Below are positions 12,141 through 24,781 of a stretch of 64,000 bases of DNA, piece by piece; within the stretch, counting starts at the first letter, position 1; the number at the start of each line of letters is the position of its first letter. The stretch lies in contig OZ038314.1 in assembly GCA_964035775.1 (NCBI GenBank), positions 3,167,371-3,231,370 on the forward strand, given 5' to 3'. Position numbers and translations under genes: made by a program. The notes beneath the pieces were generated by a model, which was not told the DNA's origin, searched no databases, and saw only the letters and a program-made list of their open reading frames with translations. The stretch is from Osedax frankpressi (taxonomy: Eukaryota > Annelida > Polychaeta > Sabellida > Siboglinidae).

Positions 12141-15100
12141 TAATTAATAGTTATTTAAGTTATAGTTATTTAAGTTATAGTTATTTAAGTTATAGTTATT
12201 TAAGTTATAGTTATTTAAGTTATAGTTATTTAATTAATAGTTATTTAAGTTATAGTTATTTAAGTTATAGTTATTAAATTATAGTTATTTAAGTTATAGT
12301 TATTTAATTTATAGTTTTTTCATTTATGGTTATTTAAGTTATAGTTATTTAAGTTATAGTTATTTAAGTTATAGTTATTTAAGTTATAGTTATTTAAGTT
12401 ATAGTTATTTAAGTTATAGTTATTTAAGTTATAGTTATTTAATTAATAGTTATTTAAGTTATAGTTATTTAAGTTATAGTTATTTAAGTTATAGTTATTT
12501 AAGTTATAGTTATTTAAGTTATAGTTATTTAAGTTATAGTTATTTAATTTATAGTTATTTAAGTTATAGTTATTTAAGTTTTAGTTATTTAAGTTATAGT
12601 TATTTAAGTTATAGTTATTTAAGTTATAGTTATTTAAGTTATAGTTATTTAATTAATAGTTATTTAATTAATAGTTATTTAAGTTATAGTTATTTAAGTT
12701 ATAGTTATTTAAGTTATAGTTATTTAAGTTATAGTTATTTAAGTTATAGTTATTTAATTAATAGTTATTTAAGTTATAGTTATTTAAGTTATAGTTATTT
12801 AAGTTATAGTTATTTAAGTTATAGTTATTTAAGTTATAGTTATTTAATTAATAGTTATTTAAGTTATAGTTATTTAAGTTATAGTTATATAAGTTATAGT
12901 TATTTAAGTTATAGTTATTTAAGTTATAGTTATTTAATTTATAGTTATTTAATTTATAGTTATTTAAGTTATAGTTATTTAAGTTATAGTTATTTAAGTT
13001 ATAGTTATTTAAGTTATAGTTATTTAAGTTATAGTTATTTAAGTTATAGTTATTTAATTTATAGTTATTTAATTTATAGTTATTTAAGTTATAGTTATTT
13101 AAGTTATAGTTATTTAAGTTATAGTTATTTAAGTTATAGTTATTTAATTAATAGTAATTTAAGTTATAGTAATTTAAGTTTAGTTATTTAATTTATAGTT
13201 ATTTAAGTTATAGTTAATTAAGTTATCGTTAGTTAAGTTATAGTTATTTAAGTTATAGTTATTTAAGTTATAGTTATTTAAGTTATAGTTATTTAAGTTA
13301 TAGTTATTTAATTTATAGTTATTTAAGTTATAGTTATTTAAGTTATAGTTATTTAAGTTATAGTTATTTAAGTTATAGTTATTTAAGTTATAGTTATTTA
13401 AGTTATAGTTATTTAATTTATAGTTATTTAATTTATAGTTATTTAAGTTATAGTTATTTAAGTTATAGTTATTTAAGTTATAGTTATTTAAGTTATAGTT
13501 ATTTAAGTTATAGTTATTTAAGTTATAGTTATTTAATTTATAGTTATTTAATTTATAGTTATTTAAGTTATAGTTATTTAAGTTATAGTTATTTAAGTTA
13601 TAGTTATTTAATTAATAGTAATTTAAGTTATAGTAATTTAAGTTTAGTTATTTAATTTATAGTTATTTAAGTTATAGTTAATTAAGTTATCGTTAGTTAA
13701 GTTATAGTTATTTAAGTTATAGTTATTAAATTATAGTTATTTAAGTTATAGTTATTTAATTTATAGTTTTTTCATTTATGGTTATTATATTATAGTTATA
13801 TAAATTATAGTTATTTAAGTTATAGTTATTTAAGTTATAGTTATTTAAGTTATAGTTATTTAAGTTATAGTTATTTAAGTTATAGTTATTTAATTTATAG
13901 TTTTTTCATTTATGGTTATTTAAGTTATAGTTATTTAAGTTATAGTTATTTAAGTTATAGTTATTTAAGTTATAGTTATTTAAGTTATAGTTATTTAAGT
14001 TATAGTTATTTAAGTTATAGTTATTTAATTAATAGTTATTTAAGTTATAGTTATTTAAGTTATAGTTATTTAAGTTATAGTTATTTAAGTTATAGTTATT
14101 TAAGTTATAGTTATTTAATTAATAGTTATTTAATTTATAGTTATTTAAGTTATAGTTATTTAAGTTATAGTTATTTAAGTTATAGTTATTTAAGTTATAG
14201 TTATTTAAGTTATAGTTATTTAAGTTATAGTTATTTAAGTTATAGTTATTTAAGTTATAGTTATTTAAGTTATAGTTATTTAAGTTATAGTTATTTAAGT
14301 TATAGTTATTTAAGTTATAGTTATTTAAGTTATAGTTATTTAAGTTATAGTTATTTAAGTTATAGTTATTTAATTAATAGTTATTTAAGTTATAGTTATT
14401 TAAGTTATAGTTATTTAATTTATAGTTATTTAAGTTATAGTTATTTAAGTTATAGTTATTTAAGTTAGAGTTATTTAAGTTATAGTTATTTAAGTTATAG
14501 TTATTTAAGTTATAGTTATTTAATTAATAGTTATTTAAGTTATAGTTATTTAAGTTATAGTTATTTAAGTTATAGTTATTTAAGTTATAGTTATTTAAGT
14601 TATAGTTATTTAAGTTATAGTTATTTAAGTTATAGTTATTTAATTAATAGTTATTTAAGTTATAGTTATTTAAGTTATAGTTATTTAATTAATAGTTATT
14701 TAAGTTATAGTTATTTAAGTTATAGTTATTTAAGTTATAGTTATTTAAGTTATAGTTATTTAAGTTATAGTTATTTAAGTTATAGTTATTTAATTTATAG
14801 TTATTTAATTTATAGTTATTTAAGTTATAGGTATTTAAGTTATAGTTATTTAAGTTATAGTTATTTAATTAATAGTTATTTAAGTTATAGTTATTTAAGT
14901 TATAGTTATATAAGTTATAGTTATTTAAGTTATAGTTATTTAAGTTATAGTTATTTAATTTATAGTTATTTAATTTATAGTTATTTAAGTTATAGTTATT
15001 TAAGTTATAGTTATTTAAGTTATAGTTATTTAAGTTATAGTAATTTAAGTTTAGTTATTTAATTTATAGTTATTTAAGTTATAGTTAATTAAGTTATCGT

Positions 15101-16650
15101 TAGTTAAGTTATAGTTATTTAAGTTATAGTTATTAAATTATAGTTATTTAAGTTATAGTTATTTAATTTATAGTTTTTTTATTTATGGTTATTTAAGTTA
15201 TAGTTATTTAAGTTATAGTTATTTAAGTTATAGTTATTTAAGTTATAGTTATTTAAGTTATAGTTATTTAATTAATAGTTATTTAAGTTATAGTTATTTA
15301 AGTTATAGTTATTTAAGTTATAGTTATTTAAGTTATAGTTATTTAAGTTATAGTTATTTAATTAATAGTTATTTAAGTTATAGTTATTTAAGTTATAGTT
15401 ATTTAAGTTATAGTTATTTAAGTTATAGTTATTTAAGTTATAGTTATTTAAGTTATAGTTATTTAATTTATAGTTATTTAAGTTATAGTTATTTAAGTTA
15501 TAGTTATTTAAGTTATAGTTAATTAAGTTATCGTTAGTTAAGTTATAGTTATTTAAGTTATAGTTATTAAATTATAGTTATTTAAGTTATAGTTATTCAA
15601 TTTATAGTTTTTTCATTTATGGTTATTATATTATAGTTATATAAATTATAGTTATTTAAGTTATAGTTATTAAAGTTATAGTTATTTAAGTTATAGTTAT
15701 TTAAGTTATAGTTATTTAAGTTATAGTTATTTAAGTTATAGTTATTTAATTAATAGTTATTTAAGTTATAGTTATTTAAGTTATAGTTATTTAAGTTATA
15801 GTTATTTAAGTTATAGTTATTTAAGTTATAGTCATTTAATTAATAGTTATTTAAGTTATAGTTATTTAAGTTATAGTTATTAAATTATAGTTATTTAAGT
15901 TATAGTTATTTAATTTATATTTTTTTCATTTATTGTTATTTAAGTTATAGTTATTTAAGTTATAGTTATTTAAGTTATAGTTATTTAAGTTATAGTTATT
16001 TAATTAATAGTTATTTAAGATATAGTTATTTAAGTTATAGTTATTTAAGTTATAGTTATTTAAGTTATAGTTATTTAATTAATAGTTATTTAAGTTATAG
16101 TTATTTAAGTTATAGTTATTTAAGTTATAGTTATTTAAGTTATAGTTATTTAAGTTATAGTTATTTAATTTATAGTTATTTAATTTATAGTTATTTAAGT
16201 TATAGTTATTTAAGTTATAGTTATTTAAGTTATAGTTATTTAATTAATAGTTATTTAAGTTATAGTTATTTAAGTTATAGTTATATAAGTTATAGTTATT
16301 TAAGTTATAGTTATTTAAGTTATAGTTATTTAATTTAAGTTATAGTTATTTAAGTTATAGTTATTTAAGTTATAGTTATTTAAGTTATAGTTATTTAATT
16401 TATAGTTATTTAAGTTATAGTTATTTAAGTTATAGTTATTTAAGTTATGGTTATTTAAGTTATAGTTATTTAAGTTATAGTTATTTAATTAATAGTTATT
16501 TAAGTTATAGTTATTTAAGTTATAGTTATTTAAGTTATAGTTATTTAAGTTATAGTTATTTAAGTTATAGTTATTTAAGTTATAGTTATTTAAGTTATAG
16601 TTATTTAAGTTATAGTTATTTAATTAATAGTTATTTAATTTATAGTTATT
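12141..16650. repeat. 6.07 kb duplication unit, copy 2, internally shortened
   Basis: The first part (12,141-13,258) equals 6,074-7,190 at offset 6,067. From about 13,555 to 16,650 the block equals 9,050-12,140 at offset 4,510. The drop in offset, 1,557 bp, is sequence missing from this copy. Markers for the second part are the six-T monomers at 13,767, 13,901, 15,174, 15,608 and 15,921, a CATTTAATTAATAG form (11,321 and 15,831) and a register slip TAATTTAAGTTATAG (11,821 and 16,331). Sequence at 13,260-13,555 is generic monomers and could hide the joint. Exchange between the two internal 2 kb blocks would explain the loss. Confidence 0.87.
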
Positions 16651-16740
16651 TAAGTTATAGTTATTTAAGTTATAGTTATTTAAGTTATAGTTATTTAAGT
16701 TATAGTTATTTAAGTTATAGTTATTTAAGTTATAGTTATT

Positions 16741-17784
16741 TATCTAATAGTAATTTAAGTTATAGTAATTTAAGTTTAGTTATTTAATTTATAGTTATTT
16801 AAGTTATAGTTAATTAAGTTATCGTTAGTTAAGTTATAGTTATTTAAGTTATAGTTATTAAATTATAGTTATTTAAGTTATAGTTATTCAATTTATAGTT
16901 TTTTCATTTATGGTTATTATATTATAGTTATATAAATTATAGTTATTTAAGTTATAGTTATTAAAGTTATAGTTATTTAAGTTATAGTTATTTAAGTTAT
17001 AGTTATTTAATTAATAGTTATTTAAGTTATAGTTATTTAATTTATAGTTATTTAAGTTATAGTTATTTAAGTTATAGTTATTTAAGTTATAGTTATTTAA
17101 GTTATAGTTATTTAAGTTATAGTTATTTAAGTTATAGTTATTTAATTAATAGTTATTTAATTTATAGTTATTTAAGTTATAGTTATTTAAGTTATAGTTA
17201 TTTAAGTTATAGTTATTTAAGTTATAGTTATTTAAGTTATTGTTATTTAAGTTATAGTTATTTATCTAATAGTAATTTAAGTTATAGTAATTTAAGTTTA
17301 GTTATTTAATTTATAGTTATTTAAGTTATAGTTAATTAAGTTATCGTTAGTTAAGTTATAGTTATTTAAGTTATAGTTATTAAATTATAGTTATTTAAGT
17401 TATAGTTATTCAATTTATAGTTTTTTCATTTATGGTTATTATATTATAGTTATATAAATTATAGTTATTTAAGTTATAGTTATTAAAGTTATAGTTATTT
17501 AAGTTATAGTTATTTAAGTTATAGTTATTTAAGTTATAGTTATTTAAGTTATAGTTATTTAATTAATAGTTATTTAAGTTATAGTTATTTAAGTTATAGT
17601 TATTTAAGTTATAGTTATTTAAGTTATAGTTATTTAAGTTATAGTTATTTAAGTTATAGTTATTTAAGTTATAGTTATTTAATTAATAGTTATTTAAGTT
17701 ATAGTTATTTAAGTTATAGTTATTAAATTATAGTTATTTAAGTTATAGTTATTTAATTTATATTTTTTTCATTTATGGTTATTT
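16741..17784. repeat. 522-bp tandem repeat, two copies
   Basis: The unusual monomer ending TATCTAATAG occurs at 16,741 and 17,263. The type A six-T monomers follow at 16,899 and 17,421, both preceded by the rare TTATTCAATTTATAG form and followed by an ATTAAAG form. The offset is 522 bp throughout the left part; body length then differs by about two monomers. The same two rare forms also precede and follow the A cassettes at 11,098 and 15,608, so this block descends from that lineage. Confidence 0.83.
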
Positions 17785-19094
17785 AAGTTATAGTTATTTA
17801 AGTTATAGTTATTTAAGTTATAGTTATTTAAGTTATAGTTATTTAAGTTATAGTTATTCAAGTTATAGTTATTTAAGTTATAGTTATTTAAGTTATAGTT
17901 ATTTAAGTTATAGTTATTTAATTAATAGTTATTTAAGTTATAGTTATTTAAGTTATAGTTATTTAAGTTATAGTTATTTAAGTTATAGTTATTTAAGTTA
18001 TAGTTATTTAAGTTATAGTTATTTAAGTTATAGTTATTTAATTTATAGTTATTTAAGTTATAGTTATTTAAGTTATAGTTATTTAAGTTATAGTTATTTA
18101 AGTTATAGTTATTTAAGTTATAGTTATTTAAGTTATAGTTATTTAAGTTATAGTTATTTAAGTTATAGTTATTTAAGTTATAGTTATTTAATTAATAGTT
18201 ATTTAAGTTATAGTTATTTAAGTTATAGTTATTTAAGTTATAGTTATTTAAGTTATAGTTATTTAAGTTATAGTTATTTAATTAATAGTTATTTAAGTTA
18301 TAGTTATTTAAGTTATAGTTATTTAAGTTATAGTTATTTAAGTTATAGTTATTTAAGTTATAGTTATTTAATTTATAGTTATTTAATTTATAGTTATTTA
18401 AGTAATAGTTATTTAAGTTATAGTTATTTAAGTTATAGTTATTTAAGTTATAGTTATTTAAGTTATAGTTATTTAAGTTATAGTTATTTAATTAATAGTT
18501 ATTTAAGTTATAGTTATTTAAGTTATAGTTATATAAGTTATAGTTATTTAAGTTATAGTTATTTAAGTTATAGTTATTTAATTTATAGTTATTTAATTTA
18601 TAGTTATTTAAGTTATAGTTATTTAAGTTATAGTTATTTAAGTTATAGTTATTTAAGTTATAGTTATTTAATTAATAGTAATTTAAGTTATAGTAATTTA
18701 AGTTTAGTTATTTAATTTATAGTTATTTAAGTTATAGATAATTAAGTTATCGTTAGTTAAGTTATAGTTATTTAAGTTATAGTTATTAAATTATAGTTAT
18801 TTAGTTATAGTTATTTAATTTATAGTTTTTTTATTTATGGTTATTTAAGTTATAGTTATTTAAGTTATAGTTATTTAAGTTATAGTTATTTAAGTTATAG
18901 TTATTTAAGTTATAGTTATTTAATTTATAGTTATTTAATTTATAGTTATTTAAGTTATAGTTATTTAAGTTATAGTTATTTAAGTTATAGTTATTTAAGT
19001 TATAGTTATTTAATTAATAGTAATTTAAGTTATAGTAATTTAAGTTTAGTTATTTAATTTATAGTTATTTAAGTTATAGTTATTTAAGTTATAG
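17785..19094. repeat. Type B-like HOR body with two cassette starts
   Basis: Plain monomers are interrupted by TTTAATTAATAG and TTTAATTTATAG forms. A cassette starts near 18,661 and ends in a C-less six-T monomer at 18,826. A second cassette start near 19,010 lacks the TTATCG monomer and leads straight into the diverged stretch at 19,095. The C-less six-T monomer and TTATATAAG at about 18,531 tie this block to the 8.6, 10.7 and 15.2 kb copies. One TTATTTAGTTATAG 14-mer near 18,800 is private. Confidence 0.75.
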
Positions 19095-19549
19095 TTATTA
19101 TATAATATTTATTTAAGTTATAGTTATTTAAGATATATTTATTTAATTTATAGTTATTATATTATAATTATTTAAGTTTTAGTTATTTAAGTTATAGTTA
19201 TTATATTATAGCTATTTAAGTGATATTTATTTAAGTTATAGTTATTTAATTAATAGTTATTTAATTTATAGTTATTTAAGTTATAGTTATTTAAGTTATA
19301 GTTATTAAATTATATTTATTTAAGTTATAGTTATTTAATTTATAGTTATTTAATTTATAGTTATTTAATTTATAGTTATTTAATTTATAGTTATTTAATT
19401 TATAGTTATTTAATTTATAGTTATTTAATTTATAGTTATTTAATTTATAGTTATTTAATTTATAGTTATTTAATTTATAGTTATTTAATTTATAGTTATT
19501 TAATTTATAGTTATTTAATTTATAGTTATTATAGTTATTTAAATTATAG
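19095..19549. repeat. E module, fullest form
   Basis: The most diverged stretch in the window. It opens with TTATTATATAATATTTA, passes through AGATATATTTA, TTATTATATTATAATTA, GCTATTTAAGTGATATT and a TTATTAAATTATAT monomer, then a run of 13 TTATTTAATTTATAG copies, and closes with the 9-mer TTATTATAG and TTATTTAAATTATAG. Later E modules (41.5, 47.0, 58.7, 61.6 and 63.9 kb) keep only parts of this. Every piece still aligns to the 15-bp unit, so it is an old or fast-changing part of the array and not an insertion of other DNA. Confidence 0.88.
19331..19525. repeat. Homogeneous run of 13 TTATTTAATTTATAG monomers
   Basis: Thirteen identical 15-mers of the G-to-T variant stand in a row; elsewhere in the array this variant is usually single or paired. 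The run is the core of the E module. Its length differs among E modules: 13 here, 6 at 41,516, 10 at 47,001, 6 at 58,797 and 7 at 61,708. This makes it a local variable-number repeat within the satellite. Confidence 0.93.
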
Positions 19550-19879
19550 TTATTTAAGTTATAGTTATTTAAGTTATAGTTATTTAAGTTATAGTTATTT
19601 AAGTTATAGTTATTTAAGTTATAGTTATTTAAGTTATAGTTATTTAAGTTATAGTTATTTAAGTTATAGTTATTTAAGTTATAGTTATTTAAGTTATAGT
19701 TATTTAAGTTATAGTTATTTAAGTTATAGTTATTTAAGTTATAGTTATTTAAGTTATAGTTATTTAAGTTATAGTTATTTAAGTTATAGTTATTTAAGTT
19801 ATAGTTATTTAAGTTATAGTTATTTAAGTTATAGTTATTTAAGTTATAGTTATTTAAGTTATAGTTATTTAAGTTATAG
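19550..19879. repeat. 22 perfect consensus monomers in a row
   Basis: This is the longest uninterrupted run of TTATTTAAGTTATAG that I noticed, 330 bp without a substitution. It lies directly after the E module and ends at the tail of a D module. Perfect runs in other HOR bodies are mostly 4 to 15 units. A run this pure next to the most diverged stretch suggests recent expansion. Confidence 0.92.
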
Positions 19880-19924
19880 TTATTTAAATTTTAGTTATAT
19901 AAGTTATAGTTATTGAATTTATAG
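19880..19924. repeat. D module tail only
   Basis: Three monomers, TTATTTAAATTTTAG, TTATATAAGTTATAG and TTATTGAATTTATAG, are the last 45 bp of the 124-bp D module seen whole at seven or more other places. The front of the module is replaced here by perfect consensus monomers, so either the front was lost or the run at 19,550-19,879 grew into it. Confidence 0.88.
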
Positions 19925-21399
19925 TTATTTAATTTATAGTTATTTAAGTTATAGTTATTTAAGTTATAGTTATTTAAGTTATAGTTATTTAATTTATAGT
20001 TATTTAAGTTATAGTTATTTAAGTTATAGTTATTTAAGTTATAGTTATTTAAGTTATAGCTATTTAAGTTATAGTTATTTAAGTTATAGTTATTTAATTA
20101 ATAGTTATTTAAGTTATAGTTATTTAAGTTATAGTTATTTAAGTTATAGTTATTTAAGTTATAGTTATTTAAGTTATAGTTATTTAATTTATAGTTATTT
20201 AATTTATAGTTATTTAAGTTATAGTTATTTAAGTTATAGTTATTTAAGTTATAGTTATTTAAGTTATAGTTATTTAAGTTATAGTTATTTAATTAATAGT
20301 AATTTAAGTTATAGTAATTTAAGTTTAGTTATTTAATTTATAGTTATTTAAGTTATAGTTAATTAAGTTATCGTTAGTTAAGTTATAGTTATTTAAGTTA
20401 TAGTTATTTAAGTTATAGTTATTTAAGTTATAGTTATTTAAGTTATAGTTATTTAAGTTATAGTTATTTAATTTATAGTTATTTAAGTTATAGTTATTTA
20501 AGTTATAGTTATTTAAGTTATAGTTATTTAAGTTATAGTTATTTAAGTTATAGTTATTTAAGTTATAGTTATTTAAGTTATAGTTATTTAAGTTATAGTT
20601 ATTTAATTTATAGTTATTTAATTTATAGTTATTTAAGTTATAGTTATTTAAGTTATAGTTATTTAAGTTATAGTTATTTAAGTTATAGTTATTTAATTAA
20701 TAGTAATTTAAGTTATAGTAATTTAAGTTTAGTTATTTAATTTATAGTTATTTAAGTTATAGTTAATTAAGTTATCGTTAGTTAAGTTATAGTTATTTAA
20801 GTTATAGTTATTAAATTATAGTTATTTAAGTTATAGTTATTTAATTTATAGTTTTTTCATTTATGGTTATTTAAGTTATAGTTATTTAAGTTATAGTTAT
20901 TTAAGTTATAGTTATTTAAGTTATAGTTATTTAAGTTATAGTTATTTAAGTTATAGTTATTTAATTAATAGTTATTTAAGTTATAGTTATTTAAGTTATA
21001 GTTATTTAAGTTATAGTTATTTAAGTTATAGTTATTTAAGTTATAGTTATTTAATTTATAGTTATTTAAGTTATAGTTATTTAAGTTATAGTTATTTAAG
21101 TTATAGTTATTTAAGTTATAGTTATTTAAGTTATAGTTATTTAAGTTATAATTATTTAAGTTATAGTTATTTAATTAATAGTTATTTAAGTTATAGTTAT
21201 TTAAGTTATAGTTATTTAAGTTATAGTTATTTAAGTTATAGTTATTTAAGTTATAGTTATTTAAGTTATAGTTATTTAATTTATAGTTATTTAATTTATA
21301 GTTATTTAAGTTATAGTTATTTAAGTTATAGTTATTTAAGTTATAGTTATTTAATTAATAGTAATTTAAGTTATAGTAATTTAAGTTTAGTTATTTAAT
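19925..21399. repeat. Cassette starts at 20.28 and 20.69 kb with only one cassette end
   Basis: Two cassette starts (TTTAATTAATAG, TAATTTAAGTTATAG, TAATTTAAGTTTAG) lie near 20,287 and 20,690. Both run into the TTATCG monomer. The first then returns to plain monomers and never reaches a six-T monomer; the second ends normally in a type B six-T monomer at 20,852. A third start near 21,350 belongs to the A cassette at 21,510. This is a transition zone into the regular A/B array. Confidence 0.78.
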
Positions 21400-22200
21400 T
21401 TATAGTTATTTAAGTTATAGTTAATTAAGTTATCGTTAGTTAAGTTATAGTTATTTAAGTTATAGTTATTAAATTATAGTTATTTAAGTTATAGTTATTT
21501 AATTTATAGTTTTTTCATTTATGGTTATTATATTATAGTTATATAAATTATAGTTATTTAAGTTATAGTTATTTAAGTTATAGTTATTTAAGTTATAGTT
21601 ATTTAAGTTATAGTTATTTAAGTTATAGTTATTTAAGTTATAGTTATTTAAGTTATAGTTATTTAATTAATATTTATTTAAGTTATAGTTATTTCAGTTA
21701 TAGTTATTTAAGTTATAGTTATTTAAGTTATAGTTATTTAAGTTATAGTTATTTAATTTATATTTATTTAAGTTATAGTTATTTAAGTTATAGTTATTTA
21801 AGTTATAGTCATTTAATTAATAGTAATTTAAGTTATAGTACTTTAAGTTTAGTTATTTAATTTATAGTTATTTAAGTTATAGTTAATTAAGTTATCGTTA
21901 GTTAAGTTATAGTTATTTAAGTTATAGTTATTAAATTATAGTTATTTAAGTTATAGTTATTTAATTTATAGTTTTTTCATTTATGGTTATTTAAGTTATA
22001 GTTATTTAAGTTATAGTTATTTAAGTTATAGTTATTTAATTAATAGTTATTTAAGTTATAGTTATTTAAGTTATAGTTATTTAAGTTATAGTTATTTAAG
22101 TTATAGTTATTTAAGTTATAGTTATTTAATTTATAGTTATTTAAGTTATAGTTATTTAAGTTATAGTTATTTAAGTTATAGTTATTTAAGTTATAGTTAT

Positions 22201-24440
22201 TTAAGTTATAGTTATTTAAGTTATAGTTATTTAAGTTATAGTTATTTAAGTTATAGTTATTTAATTAATAGTTATTTAAGTTATAGTTATTTAAGTTATA
22301 GTTATTTAAGTTATAGTTATTTAAGTTATAGTTATTTAAGTTATAGTTATTTAATTTATAGTTATTTAATTTATAATTATTTAAGTTATAGTTATTTAAG
22401 TTATAGTTATTTAAGTTATAGTTATTTAATTAATAGTAATTTAAGTTATAATAATTTAAGTTTAGTTATTTAATTTATAGTTATTTAAGTTATAGTTAAT
22501 TAAGTTATCGTTAGTTAAGTTATAGTTATTTAAGTTATAGTTATTAAATTATAGTTATTTAAGTTATAGTTATTTAATTTATAGTTTTTTCATTTATGGT
22601 TATTATATTATAGTTATATAAATTATAGTTATTTAAGTTATAGTTATTTAAGTTATAGTTATTTAAGATATAGTTATTTAAGTTATAGTTATTTAAGTTA
22701 TAGTTATTTAAGTTATAGTTATTTAAGTTATAGTTATTTAAGTTATAGTTATTTAAGTTATTGTTATTTAATTAATAGTTATTTAAGTTATAGTTATTTA
22801 AGTTATAGTTATTTAAGTTATAGTTATTTAAGTTATAGTTATTTAAGTTATAGTTATTTAATTAATAGTTATTTAAGTTATAGTTATTTAAGTTATAGTT
22901 ATTTAAGTTATAGTTATTTAAGTTATAGTTATTTAAGTTATAGTTATTTAATTTATAGTTATTTAATTTATAGTTATTTAAGTTATAGTTATTTAAGTTA
23001 TAGTAATTTAAGTTATAGTTATTTAAGTTATAGTTATTTAATTAATAGTAATTTAAGTTATAGTAATTTAAGTTTAGTTATTTAATTTATAGTTATTTAA
23101 GTTATAGTTAATTAAGTTATCATTAGTTAAGTTATAGTTATTTAAGTTATAGTTATTAAATTATAGTTATTTAAGTTATAGTTATTTAATTTATAGTTTT
23201 TTCATTTATGGTTATTTAAGTTATAGTTATTTAAGTTATAGTTATTTAAGTTATAGTTATTTAATTAATAGTTATTTAAGTTATAGTTATTTAAGTTATA
23301 GTTATTTAAGTTATAGTTATTTAAGTTATAGTTATTTAAGTTATAGTTATTTAAGTTATAGTTATTTAAGTTATAGTTATTTAATTAATAGTTATTTAAG
23401 TTATAGTTATTTAAGTTATAGTTATTTAAGTTATAGTTATTTAAGTTATAGTTATTTAAGTTATAGTTATTTAATTTATAGTTATTTAATTTATAATTAT
23501 TTAAGTTATAGTTATTTAAGTTATAGTTATTTAAGTTATAGTTATTTAATTAATAGTAATTTAAGTTATAATAATTTAAGTTTAGTTATTTAATTTATAG
23601 TTATTTAAGTTATAGTTAATTAAGTTATCGTTAGTTAAGTTATAGTTATTTAAGTTATAGTTATTAAATTATAGTTATTTAAGTTATAGTTATTTAATTT
23701 ATAGTTTTTTCATTTATGGTTATTATATTATAGTTATATAAATTATAGTTATTTAAGTTATAGTTATTTAAGTTATAGTTATTTAAGATATAGTTATTTA
23801 AGTTATAGTTATTTAAGTTATAGTTATTTAAGTTATAGTTATTTAAGTTATAGTTATTTAAGTTATAGTTATTTAAGTTATTGTTATTTAATTAATAGTT
23901 ATTTAAGTTATAGTTATTTAAGTTATAGTTATTTAAGTTATAGTTATTTAAGTTATAGTTATTTAAGTTATAGTTATTTAATTAATAGTTATTTAAGTTA
24001 TAGTTATTTAAGTTATAGTTATTTAAGTTATAGTTATTTAAGTTATAGTTATTTAAGTTATAGTTATTTAATTTATAGTTATTTAATTTATAGTTATTTA
24101 AGTTATAGTTATTTAAGTTATAGTAATTTAAGTTATAGTTATTTAAGTTATAGTTATTTAATTAATAGTAATTTAAGTTATAGTAATTTAAGTTTAGTTA
24201 TTTAATTTATAGTTATTTAAGTTATAGTTAATTAAGTTATCATTAGTTAAGTTATAGTTATTTAAGTTATAGTTATTAAATTATAGTTATTTAAGTTATA
24301 GTTATTTAATTTATAGTTTTTTCATTTATGGTTATTTAAGTTATAGTTATTTAAGTTATAGTTATTTAAGTTATAGTTATTTAATTAATAGTTATTTAAG
24401 TTATAGTTATTTAAGTTATAGTTATTTAAGTTATAGTTAT
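22201..24440. repeat. 1,120-bp tandem duplication nested in copy 1
   Basis: Five private marks recur at exactly 1,120 bp: ATAATAATT (22,445 and 23,565), AAGATATAG (22,665 and 23,785), TTATTGTTATT (22,761 and 23,881), TTATCATTAG (23,121 and 24,241), and the type A six-T monomer (22,585 and 23,705). Each 1,120-bp unit is one A plus one B cassette with their bodies. Because both units are also present in the downstream 6.9 kb copy, this duplication happened first. Confidence 0.9.
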
Positions 24441-24781
24441 TTAAGTTATAGTTATTTAAATTATAGTTATTTAAGTTATAGTTATTTAATTTATAGTTAT
24501 TTAAGTTATAGTTATTTAAGTTATAGTTATTTAAGTTATAGTTATTTAAGTTATAGTTATTTAAGTTATAGTTATTTAAGTTATAGTTATTTAAGTTATA
24601 GTTATTTAAGTTATAGTTATTTAATTAATAGTTATTTAAGTTATAGTTATTTAAGTTATAGTTATTTAAGTTATAGTTATTTAAGTTATAGTTATTTAAT
24701 TTATAGTTATTTAATTTATAGTTATTTAAGTTATAGTTATTTAAGTTATAGTTATTTAAGTTATAGTTATTTAAGTTATAG

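Noticed and set aside
19095-19330. Inserted mobile element or other foreign DNA
   Set aside because: Although the most diverged part, all of it still reads as altered 15-bp units; no terminal repeats, target duplications or coding traces are seen.
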